In this document: positions 1-7,852 of the stretch, piece by piece | Layout: each line of letters starts with the position of its first letter | How positions within the stretch are numbered: position 1 is the first letter of the stretch | Source: Paenibacillus odorifer | Lineage (GTDB): Bacteria > Bacillota > Bacilli > Paenibacillales > Paenibacillaceae | Direction of reading: 5' to 3' | DNA: 64,000 bases | NCBI RefSeq assembly: GCF_000758725.1 | Contig: NZ_CP009428.1 | Coordinates: 5,766,001-5,830,000, forward strand | Position numbers and translations under genes: made by a program | Notes under the pieces: model-generated | The model's database searches: none | Told to the model about the DNA's origin: nothing | What the model saw: the letters and a program-made list of their open reading frames with translations, nothing else

Positions 1-1
1 A

Positions 2-292
2 GTCGCCAGTATTTTGAACGGTACCGGGCTGCGTTATCTGCCGTTCTTAACTGCACGACTAATACATGCCATACTCGCAGCAGGTCTCGTGGTGGTGCTA
101 TGGAAGCCTGTGATGGGATCAGGATTGTCTTCTGCCTGGGTCTCTCTGCCTGCCTCCACTGCCTTTACACCATCAGCCTCAGGTGTCACTGCCAGTCTAG
201 CTCTACTGAGTCTTATACTAGCCGCTGCTCTTCTAGTGTCACTGCTTATCCCTGCCTTTATGGCAATGCTCCGATTGATGCGCCGAAGTTGA
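2..292 (+). CDS. C-terminal end of a probable sporulation integral membrane protein (YlbJ-like), partial
   Basis: The reading frame is open to the left edge of the window, so only the last 96 or so residues are visible. They contain two hydrophobic segments (about residues 20-38 and 64-88) and end in a short basic tail. The segment GTGLRYLPFLTARLIHAIL resembles my recollection of the YlbJ C-terminus, a multi-pass nucleoside-recognition-type membrane protein needed for sporulation. The next gene, nadK, begins about 75 bases later on the same strand. The identification rests on short similarity only; another polytopic membrane protein is possible. Confidence 0.5.
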   Translation, partial: VASILNGTGLRYLPFLTARLIHAILAAGLVVVLWKPVMGSGLSSAWVSLPASTAFTPSASGVTASLALLSLILAAALLVSLLIPAFMAMLRLMRRS

Positions 293-366
293 TTACATAT
301 TGTGTTCCGGGGCAAGATTGATTATGATCGGTGTATGACGGAATTATATAAAGGAGCTTGTACATC

Positions 367-1170
367 TTGAGATATTATGTTCTGGACCGCGGTGATGAGC
401 TGTCAATCAAACTTGCCGAGCAATTTCACAAGCTGGCGGCGGAGCGGGATTTGCAACTGGATGCCGAGTCTCCGGAAATCGTCATCTCGATAGGTGGAGA
501 CGGCACAATGCTGCACGCTTTTCATACCTTTATCGACCAGATTCCCAACTTAGCCTTTGTAGGTGTGCACACAGGACACCTCGGCTTCTATGCGGACTGG
601 CAAGCAGAAGAGCTGCCCACCTTAATCGATTATATGTGCGGAACCGGTGAATCTGAGCCGCAGAAACCGCGTATTGTGAAATATCCATTAATAGAGCTGG
701 AGATTCACAAAAAATCGGGATCTTCGTCTCACATTGCCCTCAACGAATTTACCCTTAAAGGGGTGGATGGAACTATAATGATCCAAATCGACATCAACGA
801 TGTCACCTTCGAAATGTTCCGGGGCGATGGACTTTGTATTTCAACTCCCTCTGGCAGTACAGCTTATAACAAAAGCCTAGGGGGCGCTATGGTTCACCCT
901 TCAATAGAAGCGCTGCAGATTGCCGAAATCGCGTCTATTAACAACCGTGTATTCCGGACAATGGGCTCGCCGCTACTACTGCCAAAGCATCATCATTGTG
1001 ACATTTTTTCATGTAAAAACCAGCGTTTGCTGCTCACCGTAGATCATAACAACATTCCTGTTGATGACCTGATTTCAGTACGCTGTCAAGTTTCAGACAA
1101 AAAAGTCAGCTTCGCAAGATATCGTCCGTTTCCGTTCTGGAACCGTGTCCGTGAAGCTTTCTTAGTCTGA
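367..1170 (+). CDS. nadK: NAD kinase
   Basis: Cytoplasmic ATP-dependent phosphorylation of NAD to NADP. The protein has 267 residues, normal for Gram-positive NAD kinases. It carries the diagnostic GGDGT motif at residues 43-47, the conserved NE pair at 126-127 and the TPSGSTAYN stretch after it. The TTG at 367 is chosen because AAGGAG at 351-356 lies 10 bases upstream and gives the family-typical N-terminus MRYYVLDRG; the TTG at 358 is too close to the ribosome binding site. A hairpin with a T-run follows the stop codon. Confidence 0.95.
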   Translation: MRYYVLDRGDELSIKLAEQFHKLAAERDLQLDAESPEIVISIGGDGTMLHAFHTFIDQIPNLAFVGVHTGHLGFYADWQAEELPTLIDYMCGTGESEPQKPRIVKYPLIELEIHKKSGSSSHIALNEFTLKGVDGTIMIQIDINDVTFEMFRGDGLCISTPSGSTAYNKSLGGAMVHPSIEALQIAEIASINNRVFRTMGSPLLLPKHHHCDIFSCKNQRLLLTVDHNNIPVDDLISVRCQVSDKKVSFARYRPFPFWNRVREAFLV

Positions 1171-1182
1171 GATCAGGGGATC

Positions 1183-1218
1183 AAAAAGCTGGAGATTTCA
1201 ATATCTCCGGCTCTTTTT
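1183..1218 (+). terminator. Intrinsic terminator of nadK
   Basis: The inverted repeat AGCTGGAGAT / ATATCTCCGGCT encloses a very short loop and is followed by CTTTTTGG. It lies 13 bases after the nadK stop. Confidence 0.8.
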
Positions 1219-1244
1219 GGTGTGACAAAACTAACACCAATTGA

Positions 1245-1274
1245 TAGACATAGAGAGAAATCAAATGGTATAAT
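1245..1274 (+). promoter_or_regulatory. Probable sigma-A promoter of the copper-amine-oxidase-like gene
   Basis: TAGACA at 1245-1250 (one mismatch to TTGACA) and a perfect TATAAT at 1269-1274 are separated by 18 bases. A strong ribosome binding site (AAAGGAGAG, 1301-1309) and a TTG start at 1317 follow. Confidence 0.65.
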
Positions 1275-1316
1275 GAGGCTATTTTACAAAGAGTTACATA
1301 AAAGGAGAGAGTACTG

Positions 1317-2501
1317 TTGAAAAAATTATTATCCCTCTTGAGCATAAGTCTTCTGGCCCTGATACTGGCGGTCCCGGCTTTTGCTGCTTCAAAACCGATT
1401 GATGTTTATATCAACGGCAGTAAGGTTTCCTTTACCGCAGGAACCCCTTACTTAGCGAACAATTCTGTACTTGTCCCTTTCCGGGTCATCTTCGAAAAGC
1501 TTGGACTGCAGGTGCTTTGGGATGCCAAGACTGGAACAGTAACAGGTAAAAGTTCAAATCTGGCGATCAGCCTGAAAATTGGCAGCAACCGTGCAACCGT
1601 TAACGGAACCGTGAAAAAACTGACCACCGCACCAGTCTCCTCAGCTGGCACTACATACATTCCTTTACGTTTTATCGCAGAGGCAACCGGAGGCACAGCC
1701 GTCTGGAATTCAACCAGCAGAAGCGTGCAAATTACCACCCCAGTATCCAAAGATAAGGACGAAGCAGCAATTACAGCATTAATCCGTTTGTCTAATAAGT
1801 ATTTTAATGAAGAAAAAGCGATTAGCTTCTATTCCCTTATGGATTCAGAATCCTCTAATGCGGAGTCAGTGGCGGATCTCAATGCATCCTTTGAGATTTT
1901 TGATATAAAAAATACTATTGAAAGTTTGGAAATCATTGATATTACAGGCGATGACGCTACTGTTTATACATTGGAAAGCTCTCGTCGGACAGGTGGGGCC
2001 TATACGCCAGATACAGAGGACGAATACATGTATACACTTGTCCGCAAGAATGGAAGCTGGAAAATATCATCTGTGGAATCCCAAAGCTCCGTGATACTGC
2101 TGACTCGTGAACAAGCTCTAAAAACAGCAGCTAACATTCCTCAAAATGATGCGGATGCCATCAAAGGTAATATCACCAAATATTATCAAGCTATGAATGA
2201 ACAAAATCCGGCGGCTGTTCTTTCCACCATGACTTCATACGGAGAAGAATATGATACCTCCCTTAAGGAAGATCTGGAAGATTTCTTTACTTCATACGAC
2301 GTCACTTATACTCCAAGCGTTTCAAATATCTACTATTTTAGCGCCAAAGAAGCAGCTATTTATGTGGAAAACAAAGAGAAAGATGCCAGTGAAGAGGAAA
2401 CTTTTGAGCAAGGCACTATCTTCATTTTATCCAAGTCGGATAGCGGGGTATGGACTACTGATAACACCTATAGCGTTTACTACAAACTTGTGAAATCCTA
2501 A
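1317..2501 (+). CDS. Secreted protein with copper-amine-oxidase N-terminal-like domain
   Basis: A 394-residue exported protein. Residues 1-23 form a clear Sec signal peptide ending AFA-AS. Residues about 27-140 match the copper amine oxidase N-domain-like fold (PVRFIAE-type repeats: LVPFRVIFEKLGLQVLWDAKTGTV, then YIPLRFIAEATGGTAVWN), a module very common in secreted Paenibacillus proteins and not an oxidase by itself. The remaining 250 residues look like two related alpha+beta repeats (around 150-260 and 275-390, each with a TREDG/VTY-like pattern), reminiscent of NTF2-like domains, but I cannot name them. It starts with TTG behind AAAGGAGAG. The next gene, an S41 protease, also carries a CAO-like domain, so the two may act together at the cell surface. 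Confidence 0.8.
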   Translation: MKKLLSLLSISLLALILAVPAFAASKPIDVYINGSKVSFTAGTPYLANNSVLVPFRVIFEKLGLQVLWDAKTGTVTGKSSNLAISLKIGSNRATVNGTVKKLTTAPVSSAGTTYIPLRFIAEATGGTAVWNSTSRSVQITTPVSKDKDEAAITALIRLSNKYFNEEKAISFYSLMDSESSNAESVADLNASFEIFDIKNTIESLEIIDITGDDATVYTLESSRRTGGAYTPDTEDEYMYTLVRKNGSWKISSVESQSSVILLTREQALKTAANIPQNDADAIKGNITKYYQAMNEQNPAAVLSTMTSYGEEYDTSLKEDLEDFFTSYDVTYTPSVSNIYYFSAKEAAIYVENKEKDASEEETFEQGTIFILSKSDSGVWTTDNTYSVYYKLVKS

Positions 2502-2581
2502 AACCATACGTCACAGAAAGTTAATTCGTGCAGTGTATACTTTCTTATCTTATAAATTATATAAAAAGGGCGTATGATTCC

Positions 2582-4021
2582 ATGAAATCCAATAAAGTAA
2601 TAAGTGCACTTCTAGGCAGCTGTCTGGCTTTATCCCTAACTTTTGCTCCAGTAGTTTCTGCTGCCGATGCCGCTCAGGCATCTACAGATAACCGTGATCT
2701 TATCAATGAAGTCATGAATATTCTGGAGAACTATAACCTCTCCGGTGTAGATAAGGATACTTTGATTCGTGGAGCCATTGACGGCATGGTGAACACCCTG
2801 GATGATCCTTATAGCCAATACTTCAATACCGAGGAAGCGGCACAATTTGAACATGATGTTGATCTGGAATACGTTGGTATTGGTGTTAGATTGCAATATA
2901 CCGCAACAGAACTCTACATCGAAGACATAACACCCGGTTCGCCTGCAGAACAAGCAGGTCTGAAACGCGGTGATACGATAGTCAAAATTAACGGAATCCC
3001 CGTTGAAGAGACCGAAGGAGACGAGTTAAGCGGAGCCGCAGGCACCAAGGTCACTCTGCAGGTGCTCCGGAATGGAGTGACTAAATCATTTCGTGTAACC
3101 CGAAATGAAATCAGCTCGACTTCTGTTACCGGAACTATTGTTGGACAGAAGATAGCCTACATCACACTGAGTGGTTTCACACAGAATTCCGATGAAGAAT
3201 TTGCCGCTATGCTGAAAAAGATGCGTGCAGCAGGTATGAAATCGATGGTGCTTGATTTGCGTGACAACTTAGGCGGCTATATGGATTCAGCATACAACAT
3301 TGTCTCCAATTTCATGGATAAAGGCATCATGATGTATACCTCCGATCAAACCGGAGCACTTACTCCAGTAACGATTACCAGTGGCAGCAAAATAGGCGTA
3401 CCCGTCGTTATTCTAACGAATGAGTACACTGCCAGCGCTTCTGAGGCGCTTACTGGCGCATTACGCGACAATAAGCTCGCTACCGTCGTAGGCACTCGTT
3501 CTTTCGGCAAAGCACGTATTCAGAGCCTGCTTCCAATGTCCAATGGAGACATGCTGAAGCTGACTACGCAGAAATACCTAACTCCAAATAAAGAAGACTT
3601 TAATCACATCGGGCTTGCACCGGATATTGAGGTTAAAGGCAAAACTGCGCAGCTGATTACCGCTCTACAGATTGCAGGAATGAAAAGCATTGAGGTTTCC
3701 GGTGATCATCATATCTTGAATGTCAACGGGGTTGCCTTTGCTGGTAATGTGGGTCTAATAAAGCAAGGAGATAAGACTTATGCTTCTTCGCTCGTACTAG
3801 GTGCACTGATCGAAGGCGACATCACATGGGATGCCAAGAACAAAAAAGTCATCGTAACGAACGGGACAGGTAAAGCGACCGGCTTTACGTTGTCCTCCAA
3901 AGAGGCGCTTTCTCAGAACGGCGAGACCTTCATTGAATTAAATGCCTTTAAGAAGAAGTTCCCTGCGCTTGTATGGAGTTACAATGCAACACAGAAACAA
4001 TTGAAATTATCTGTAAAATAG
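2582..4021 (+). CDS. Secreted S41-family C-terminal processing peptidase with PDZ and C-terminal CAO-like domain
   Basis: A 479-residue exported serine protease of the CtpA family. Layout: signal peptide 1-28; N-terminal helical cap; PDZ about 95-172 (GIGVRL, SPAEQAGLKRGD); S41 protease core 185-350. DLRDNLGGYMDSAYN is the family substrate-binding strand. The catalytic pair is predicted as Ser287 (in TASASEAL) and Lys310 (in SFGKARIQS); most relatives have GKG, here GKA. The last 110 residues resemble the copper-amine-oxidase-like module seen in the preceding gene. The ATG at 2582 is preferred over upstream GTG 2528 because it has AAAAAGGG upstream and leads straight into the signal peptide. 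It is 80 bases downstream of the preceding gene and may be co-transcribed with it. Confidence 0.88.
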   Translation: MKSNKVISALLGSCLALSLTFAPVVSAADAAQASTDNRDLINEVMNILENYNLSGVDKDTLIRGAIDGMVNTLDDPYSQYFNTEEAAQFEHDVDLEYVGIGVRLQYTATELYIEDITPGSPAEQAGLKRGDTIVKINGIPVEETEGDELSGAAGTKVTLQVLRNGVTKSFRVTRNEISSTSVTGTIVGQKIAYITLSGFTQNSDEEFAAMLKKMRAAGMKSMVLDLRDNLGGYMDSAYNIVSNFMDKGIMMYTSDQTGALTPVTITSGSKIGVPVVILTNEYTASASEALTGALRDNKLATVVGTRSFGKARIQSLLPMSNGDMLKLTTQKYLTPNKEDFNHIGLAPDIEVKGKTAQLITALQIAGMKSIEVSGDHHILNVNGVAFAGNVGLIKQGDKTYASSLVLGALIEGDITWDAKNKKVIVTNGTGKATGFTLSSKEALSQNGETFIELNAFKKKFPALVWSYNATQKQLKLSVK

Positions 4022-4071
4022 ATCCTTAATCTAGCTAATCATTAAGCTGCTGAATCAAGCACCCATGAGTA

Positions 4072-4128
4072 AAAACAGGAGCTGTCACATAAGCCATGAA
4101 ATGGCCGTTGGGACAACTCCTGTTTTTT
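4072..4128 (+). terminator. Intrinsic terminator of the S41 protease gene
   Basis: AACAGGAGCTGTC pairs with GACAACTCCTGTT, followed by TTTTTT. Confidence 0.85.
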
Positions 4129-4175
4129 GTTTAGTTTGATAATATTTGCACCTACGAAACATCTGTAGCACCTAT

Positions 4176-4354
4176 CGGACATGGATGACCCTAATCGCAA
4201 TATTAATCCATATTTGTTATGCTATCGGACCCCATAGTCGCTATTGGTATAAAAGACACCATAATTACTCCCCTCTTTCTAACGAATAGCATCATTGGAG
4301 TCCAAAACCCTGCTCAAAAGGCTGAAAATTCGCAAATAACGGCATCTGGGTCCT
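4176..4354. repeat. Composite intergenic element, locus 1: four phased 20-nt units (++--)
   Basis: Four copies of a 20-nt unit lie at 4176-4195 (+, most diverged), 4226-4245 (+), 4285-4304 (-) and 4335-4354 (-). Start-to-start distances are 50, 59 and 50. Read in the forward sense, units 2-4 are CGGACCCCATAGTCGCTATT, TGGACTCCAATGATGCTATT and AGGACCCAGATGCCGTTATT. The 30-base spacer between units 3 and 4 shares an AAAAGGCT core and a terminal GCA with the equivalent spacer at 42446-42475. No ORF here looks coding. Confidence 0.75.
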
Positions 4355-4408
4355 TAAGCCTCGGGGGATGATGAAACTGCTGGGTCAAGCAGCCAACGAC
4401 TAATAGTA

Positions 4409-4515
4409 TAGAGCAACAGAGCAACAGAGCAACACAGAGTAGCAGAAACACTGAGCAGCATAGCAACACTGAGCAACACCACAACACTGAGCAACACACA
4501 GCAACACTGAGCAGC
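4409..4515. repeat. Minisatellite, about 18-bp period
   Basis: On the minus strand this is a run of about six imperfect units of the form TGCTCAGTGTTGCTNNNN (16-20 bases each). A related unit, TGCTCAATGTTACTTGGAG, forms an array at 42139-42300 on the opposite strand. Both arrays adjoin a copy of the four-unit intergenic element. Confidence 0.7.
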
Positions 4516-4565
4516 GATCTCCAAGTACCGGGAGAAACGGTGCTCTGCTATTTTTTATAAGAAAA

Positions 4566-4610
4566 AAAGCTGGCTCATTCGTAGAAGGACTCTACTTATG
4601 GTTCAGCTTT
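4566..4610 (-). terminator. Intrinsic terminator of yutD; arm shared with a hairpin at 57.2 kb
   Basis: On the minus strand AAAGCTGAACCATAAGTAGAG pairs imperfectly with the other arm and ends in TTTTTTTC. The plus-strand left arm AAAGCTGGCTCATTCGTAG is almost identical to that of the hairpin at 57171-57217. Confidence 0.8.
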
Positions 4611-4615
4611 CATCA

Positions 4616-5350
4616 TTAAGGTTGTGAATTTTCTATGTTTTGATTGTTCTGGTTGTTTTGATTATTTTGATTGTTTTGATTGTTCTGGTTGTTTTGAGCG
4701 CTTTGAGGTTTTGGTGTGTTTTGGGGCTTCTGAGACTGACCTTGTGGCGGTCTGCCTTGGAAATCCTTTTTGGATTTCTTGCCCTGTGAATCCTTGCCCC
4801 GGTGATTTCGGCTCTGATGTTCTCTCACAGGTCTATCCTTCGCCATATTGTCCTTAGAAGAAGTCATCTCTTTAAATGCCAATGAGTGATTCGAGCCTTG
4901 CTTAGAGGATGTTTCTTTAGCAGAAAACTCTTTATCTGCAGCCGCTTCATCACTAGCTTCCGATTCTTGCTCCAAGGCCTCTTCATCACTCGGCTCTGGT
5001 ATTTCTTTGATCAAAATATCCTTGAACATGCCTTCTTGTGGTACCTCTTTCAATTTATGCAGCACAAAATAAGCGCAGCCAAAATTGCAGTATTCATTAA
5101 TATAATCAACCATACCCGAAATCGCTGTATCCCGATTCACCTTAGGATGGTTGTCCCGGTAAAAACCTTTCAAACGCAACTGACTGTAACCCCAGTCACC
5201 GATAATATAGTCGTATCTTTCCAGCACCTCGCTATATCTCCCGCGAAATGCCTCCGGATTCCAACCATCCTTATGATCCAACATAAGTTCATAGCCTTTT
5301 CCGCCTATTACGATCAAACCTTTTGCCGCCTGCCTTTCTTTGGGAATCAT
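4616..5350 (-). CDS. yutD: YutD-family protein with low-complexity Gln/Asn tail
   Basis: The first 100 residues match the YutD (DUF1027) family: GLIVIGGKGYELMLDHKDGWN, RYSEVLERYDYIIGDWGYSQLRLKGFY and EYCNFGCAYFVLHK are hallmark blocks. The function is unknown; the family is conserved next to lipA in Bacilli, as here. The ATG at 5350 is chosen because it begins just before the conserved block, although its ribosome binding site is weak; a TTG at 5452 behind an upstream in-frame stop would add 34 poorly conserved residues. Beyond residue 105 the protein is unlike typical YutD: an acidic stretch, a Lys/Ser-rich part, then a Pro/Gln/Asn-rich tail with repeated QNN (9-base DNA repeats near 4640-4700). 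The tail is probably disordered. Confidence 0.85.
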   Translation of the reverse strand: MIPKERQAAKGLIVIGGKGYELMLDHKDGWNPEAFRGRYSEVLERYDYIIGDWGYSQLRLKGFYRDNHPKVNRDTAISGMVDYINEYCNFGCAYFVLHKLKEVPQEGMFKDILIKEIPEPSDEEALEQESEASDEAAADKEFSAKETSSKQGSNHSLAFKEMTSSKDNMAKDRPVREHQSRNHRGKDSQGKKSKKDFQGRPPQGQSQKPQNTPKPQSAQNNQNNQNNQNNQNNQNNQNIENSQP

Positions 5351-5552
5351 GACGTTGATTATACCACCATCTATGTGGAATATTGGGCTTTCGGTCGCTG
5401 TTCTCGAACCGCTCCTACAGCTCCAATATTCCCCTCCAATGACGCAAATCAACGATTTTTATGGGTAACCTAAGAGCAGAGATTTCAGAACGCTGTCGCT
5501 CTTCCTCCTCTTACTAACATTCTCCGTGAATTAAACCACAGAAAAGCAATAA

Positions 5553-6458
5553 TTAGCTAGAAGAAACCGCACGCTCCTCGCGAGCTTGAGCTGCAGACTT
5601 CACCTGCTCATGCGCATGATAAGAGCTGCGAACTAGCGGGCCTGATTCCACATGGCTGAAGCCACGCTTCATTCCCTCTTCCTTCAACAGTGCAAATTCC
5701 TCCGGTGGATAATATTTCTCGACATTTAAATGTTTTGGAGTGGGTTGCAAATATTGTCCTAAAGTCAATATATCACAATTTACGGCTCGCAAATCATCCA
5801 TTGCTTGTAAAATCTCATTCCACTCTTCACCGACACCAAGCATGATGCTCGATTTGGTTGGAATATTTGGTTTCATTTCCTTGGCTCTGCGCAGCAATTC
5901 CAAGGAACGAGGGTACTTCGCTTTAGCCCGTACACGATCTGACATCCGTTCCACGGTCTCAATATTATGATTAAGAATGTCTGGATTACTGTTCATGACA
6001 ATCTCAAGACTATTCCGGTCTCCTAAAAAGTCTGGAATAAGCACTTCAACACTACATAACGGAAGGCGTTTACGAATCGCCGCGACCGTCTCAGCAAAAA
6101 TCTGAGCGCCACCATCCGCAAGATCATCGCGGGCCACACTAGTCACCACACAGTGACGAAGATTCATTTTCTCTGCAGCTTCAGCTACACGTTCAGGCTC
6201 CTGCAGGTCCAGTTCTGTAGGCATCCCTGTATTTACTGCACAAAAACGGCATGCGCGTGTACAAATATCACCTAAAATCATGAAGGTAGCCGTACGGTTT
6301 GCCCAGCATTCATAAATATTCGGACACCTAGCTTCTTCACATACGGTATGTAAAGTTTTGGAACGCATCATGCTTTTGATTTCCTGATAGTTGTCACCGG
6401 TAGTTAGCTTAATCTTAATCCAATCCGGTTTAGGTTGCTTTGCTGTTTTATTAGACAA
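5553..6458 (-). CDS. lipA: Lipoyl synthase
   Basis: Radical-SAM enzyme that inserts two sulfurs into octanoyl groups on lipoyl domains. The 301-residue protein has both iron-sulfur motifs: the auxiliary cluster Cys40-x4-Cys45-x5-Cys51 and the radical SAM Cys66-x3-Cys70-x2-Cys73. The C-terminal SSYHAHEQ region ([10 protein letters not shown]) is also typical. The start is TTG 6458 with only a weak GCGGGG-type binding site; the stronger GGAGG is too far upstream. The gene is upstream of yutD on the same strand and divergent from the lytH-like gene, matching the B. subtilis neighbourhood. Confidence 0.95.
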   Translation of the reverse strand: MSNKTAKQPKPDWIKIKLTTGDNYQEIKSMMRSKTLHTVCEEARCPNIYECWANRTATFMILGDICTRACRFCAVNTGMPTELDLQEPERVAEAAEKMNLRHCVVTSVARDDLADGGAQIFAETVAAIRKRLPLCSVEVLIPDFLGDRNSLEIVMNSNPDILNHNIETVERMSDRVRAKAKYPRSLELLRRAKEMKPNIPTKSSIMLGVGEEWNEILQAMDDLRAVNCDILTLGQYLQPTPKHLNVEKYYPPEEFALLKEEGMKRGFSHVESGPLVRSSYHAHEQVKSAAQAREERAVSSS

Positions 6459-6712
6459 AATGATAAACCCCGCTTCCTCCTGAATGTGATGCTGCAGATG
6501 AAAGTTGCTGCCTCATATTATAACATGTGCGATTTACAATTGCCTGTTTTTGTGAAATATGCAGGGTGTATCATCTGGAGTTTCCAGCGAGATTTTTCTG
6601 GTACCTTTAGACAAGAACGGATAAAAAGTAGTATTTTGCACCAATCTATAAAAAAGCTTCATCCGAAGTGACTACATTCAATTTAATGCCCGGACAAAAG
6701 GAGGCTGTTATC

Positions 6713-7813
6713 TTGCTGGCCCTATTTAAAAATATTAAAAACCGGAGAACCCTGTTATGCCTGTCCGCGGCCGCTATCCTTTGGGGTGGTTTAAACCTTC
6801 CCGTTGCAGCAGCTGTAGCGCGGCCTACTATCCAACCGGTGATGAGCAGCGGGGATCCCGCTAGTGCTAGCAAAGAAGCGCAATGGTCTGGCCGTAGACA
6901 GATTTATGAGCAAATGAGCGCAGCTACTGGTATCCCTTGGTTTAGGTTCGCAGCCATTGATCAATATGAACGCACGCTCGCCAAAAAGGGAGCCTCAGGG
7001 CAGCCTGTCTCCACGCGCCTTACAGCCATAAAAATCCCGGCACCGGTATGGGCTGGTCCACTTAATCCGGATCAAGGGGATACTTCCCCGAAATCCATTA
7101 GCTTCTTTGATGGTTTTGGCAGTGATGGCTCAGGAGACGGCATTGCTGATCCAGAGAATGATGCGGACGTTCTGTATAGTATGGCTAGACACTTATTGAA
7201 GTATGGACAATCCGCTAGTGATTTCAGTATCGGGGTCTGGGAGTATTATCACAATGGCCGCGCCTCGCAGCGCATCACCCAGTTCGCGAAGTTATATGAA
7301 CATTTTGGACGGCTGGACCTATCCGGCAATGCCTTCCCGCTTCCCCTAAGTAACCTTTATTCTTATCGTAGCACTTGGGGTACTGGAAGAAGCTGGGGCG
7401 GAGCACGTATCCATGAAGGAACAGATTTATTTGCACCTCAAGGAGTGCCAGTACGAAGCACCTGCTTTGGCTTAGTAGAGACAAAAGGCTGGAACCGATA
7501 CGGCGGCTGGAGAATTGGCATTCGCGATATCGAGAACCGTTACCATTATTACGCTCATCTATCTGGATATAACAAAACCATTTCTCGCGGAGATATAGTC
7601 ACCCCCGGTGAGATTATTGGCTGGGTAGGCAGCTCGGGTTACGGCAATCCCGGAACACAAGGAAAATTTCCTCCACATCTACATTTTGGCATTTACCGCG
7701 ATCGCGGAATTACCGAATGGGCTTTTGATCCGTTTCCGTTGCTGAAACAATGGGAGAAACAGGAATATAGAGACTTAAAGAACAAAAGAAGCAAAAAAAG
7801 TGCTGTAAATTAG
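6713..7813 (+). CDS. lytH: M23 metallopeptidase, LytH-like (sporulation L-Ala-D-Glu endopeptidase)
   Basis: Predicted exported peptidoglycan endopeptidase of 366 residues. A signal/anchor segment covers residues 12-35. The C-terminal M23 domain (about 228-350) contains all zinc and catalytic signatures: HEGTDLFAP, HYYAHL and PPHLHFG. TTG 6713 is chosen because AAAAGGAGG at 6696-6704 lies 8 bases before it; the GTG at 6668 has no binding site. In B. subtilis the lipA neighbour yunA/lytH trims cortex peptide side chains in spores and is followed by yunB. Here yunB lies 20 kb away on the other strand. The gene name rests on domain and synteny. Confidence 0.8.
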   Translation: MLALFKNIKNRRTLLCLSAAAILWGGLNLPVAAAVARPTIQPVMSSGDPASASKEAQWSGRRQIYEQMSAATGIPWFRFAAIDQYERTLAKKGASGQPVSTRLTAIKIPAPVWAGPLNPDQGDTSPKSISFFDGFGSDGSGDGIADPENDADVLYSMARHLLKYGQSASDFSIGVWEYYHNGRASQRITQFAKLYEHFGRLDLSGNAFPLPLSNLYSYRSTWGTGRSWGGARIHEGTDLFAPQGVPVRSTCFGLVETKGWNRYGGWRIGIRDIENRYHYYAHLSGYNKTISRGDIVTPGEIIGWVGSSGYGNPGTQGKFPPHLHFGIYRDRGITEWAFDPFPLLKQWEKQEYRDLKNKRSKKSAVN

Positions 7814-7816
7814 AAT

Positions 7817-7852
7817 AAGGTCCCTTTCCTTAGAGAGGGGCCTTTTCTTTTT
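7817..7852 (+). terminator. Intrinsic terminator of the lytH-like gene
   Basis: AAGGTCCCTTT pairs with AGAGGGGCCTT, followed by TTCTTTTTT. It abuts the end of the convergent neopullulanase gene. Confidence 0.8.

Noticed and set aside
4314-4499. 61-codon Cys/Leu-rich minus-strand frame
   Set aside because: It lies in the minisatellite and phased element; repetitive composition, no binding site.
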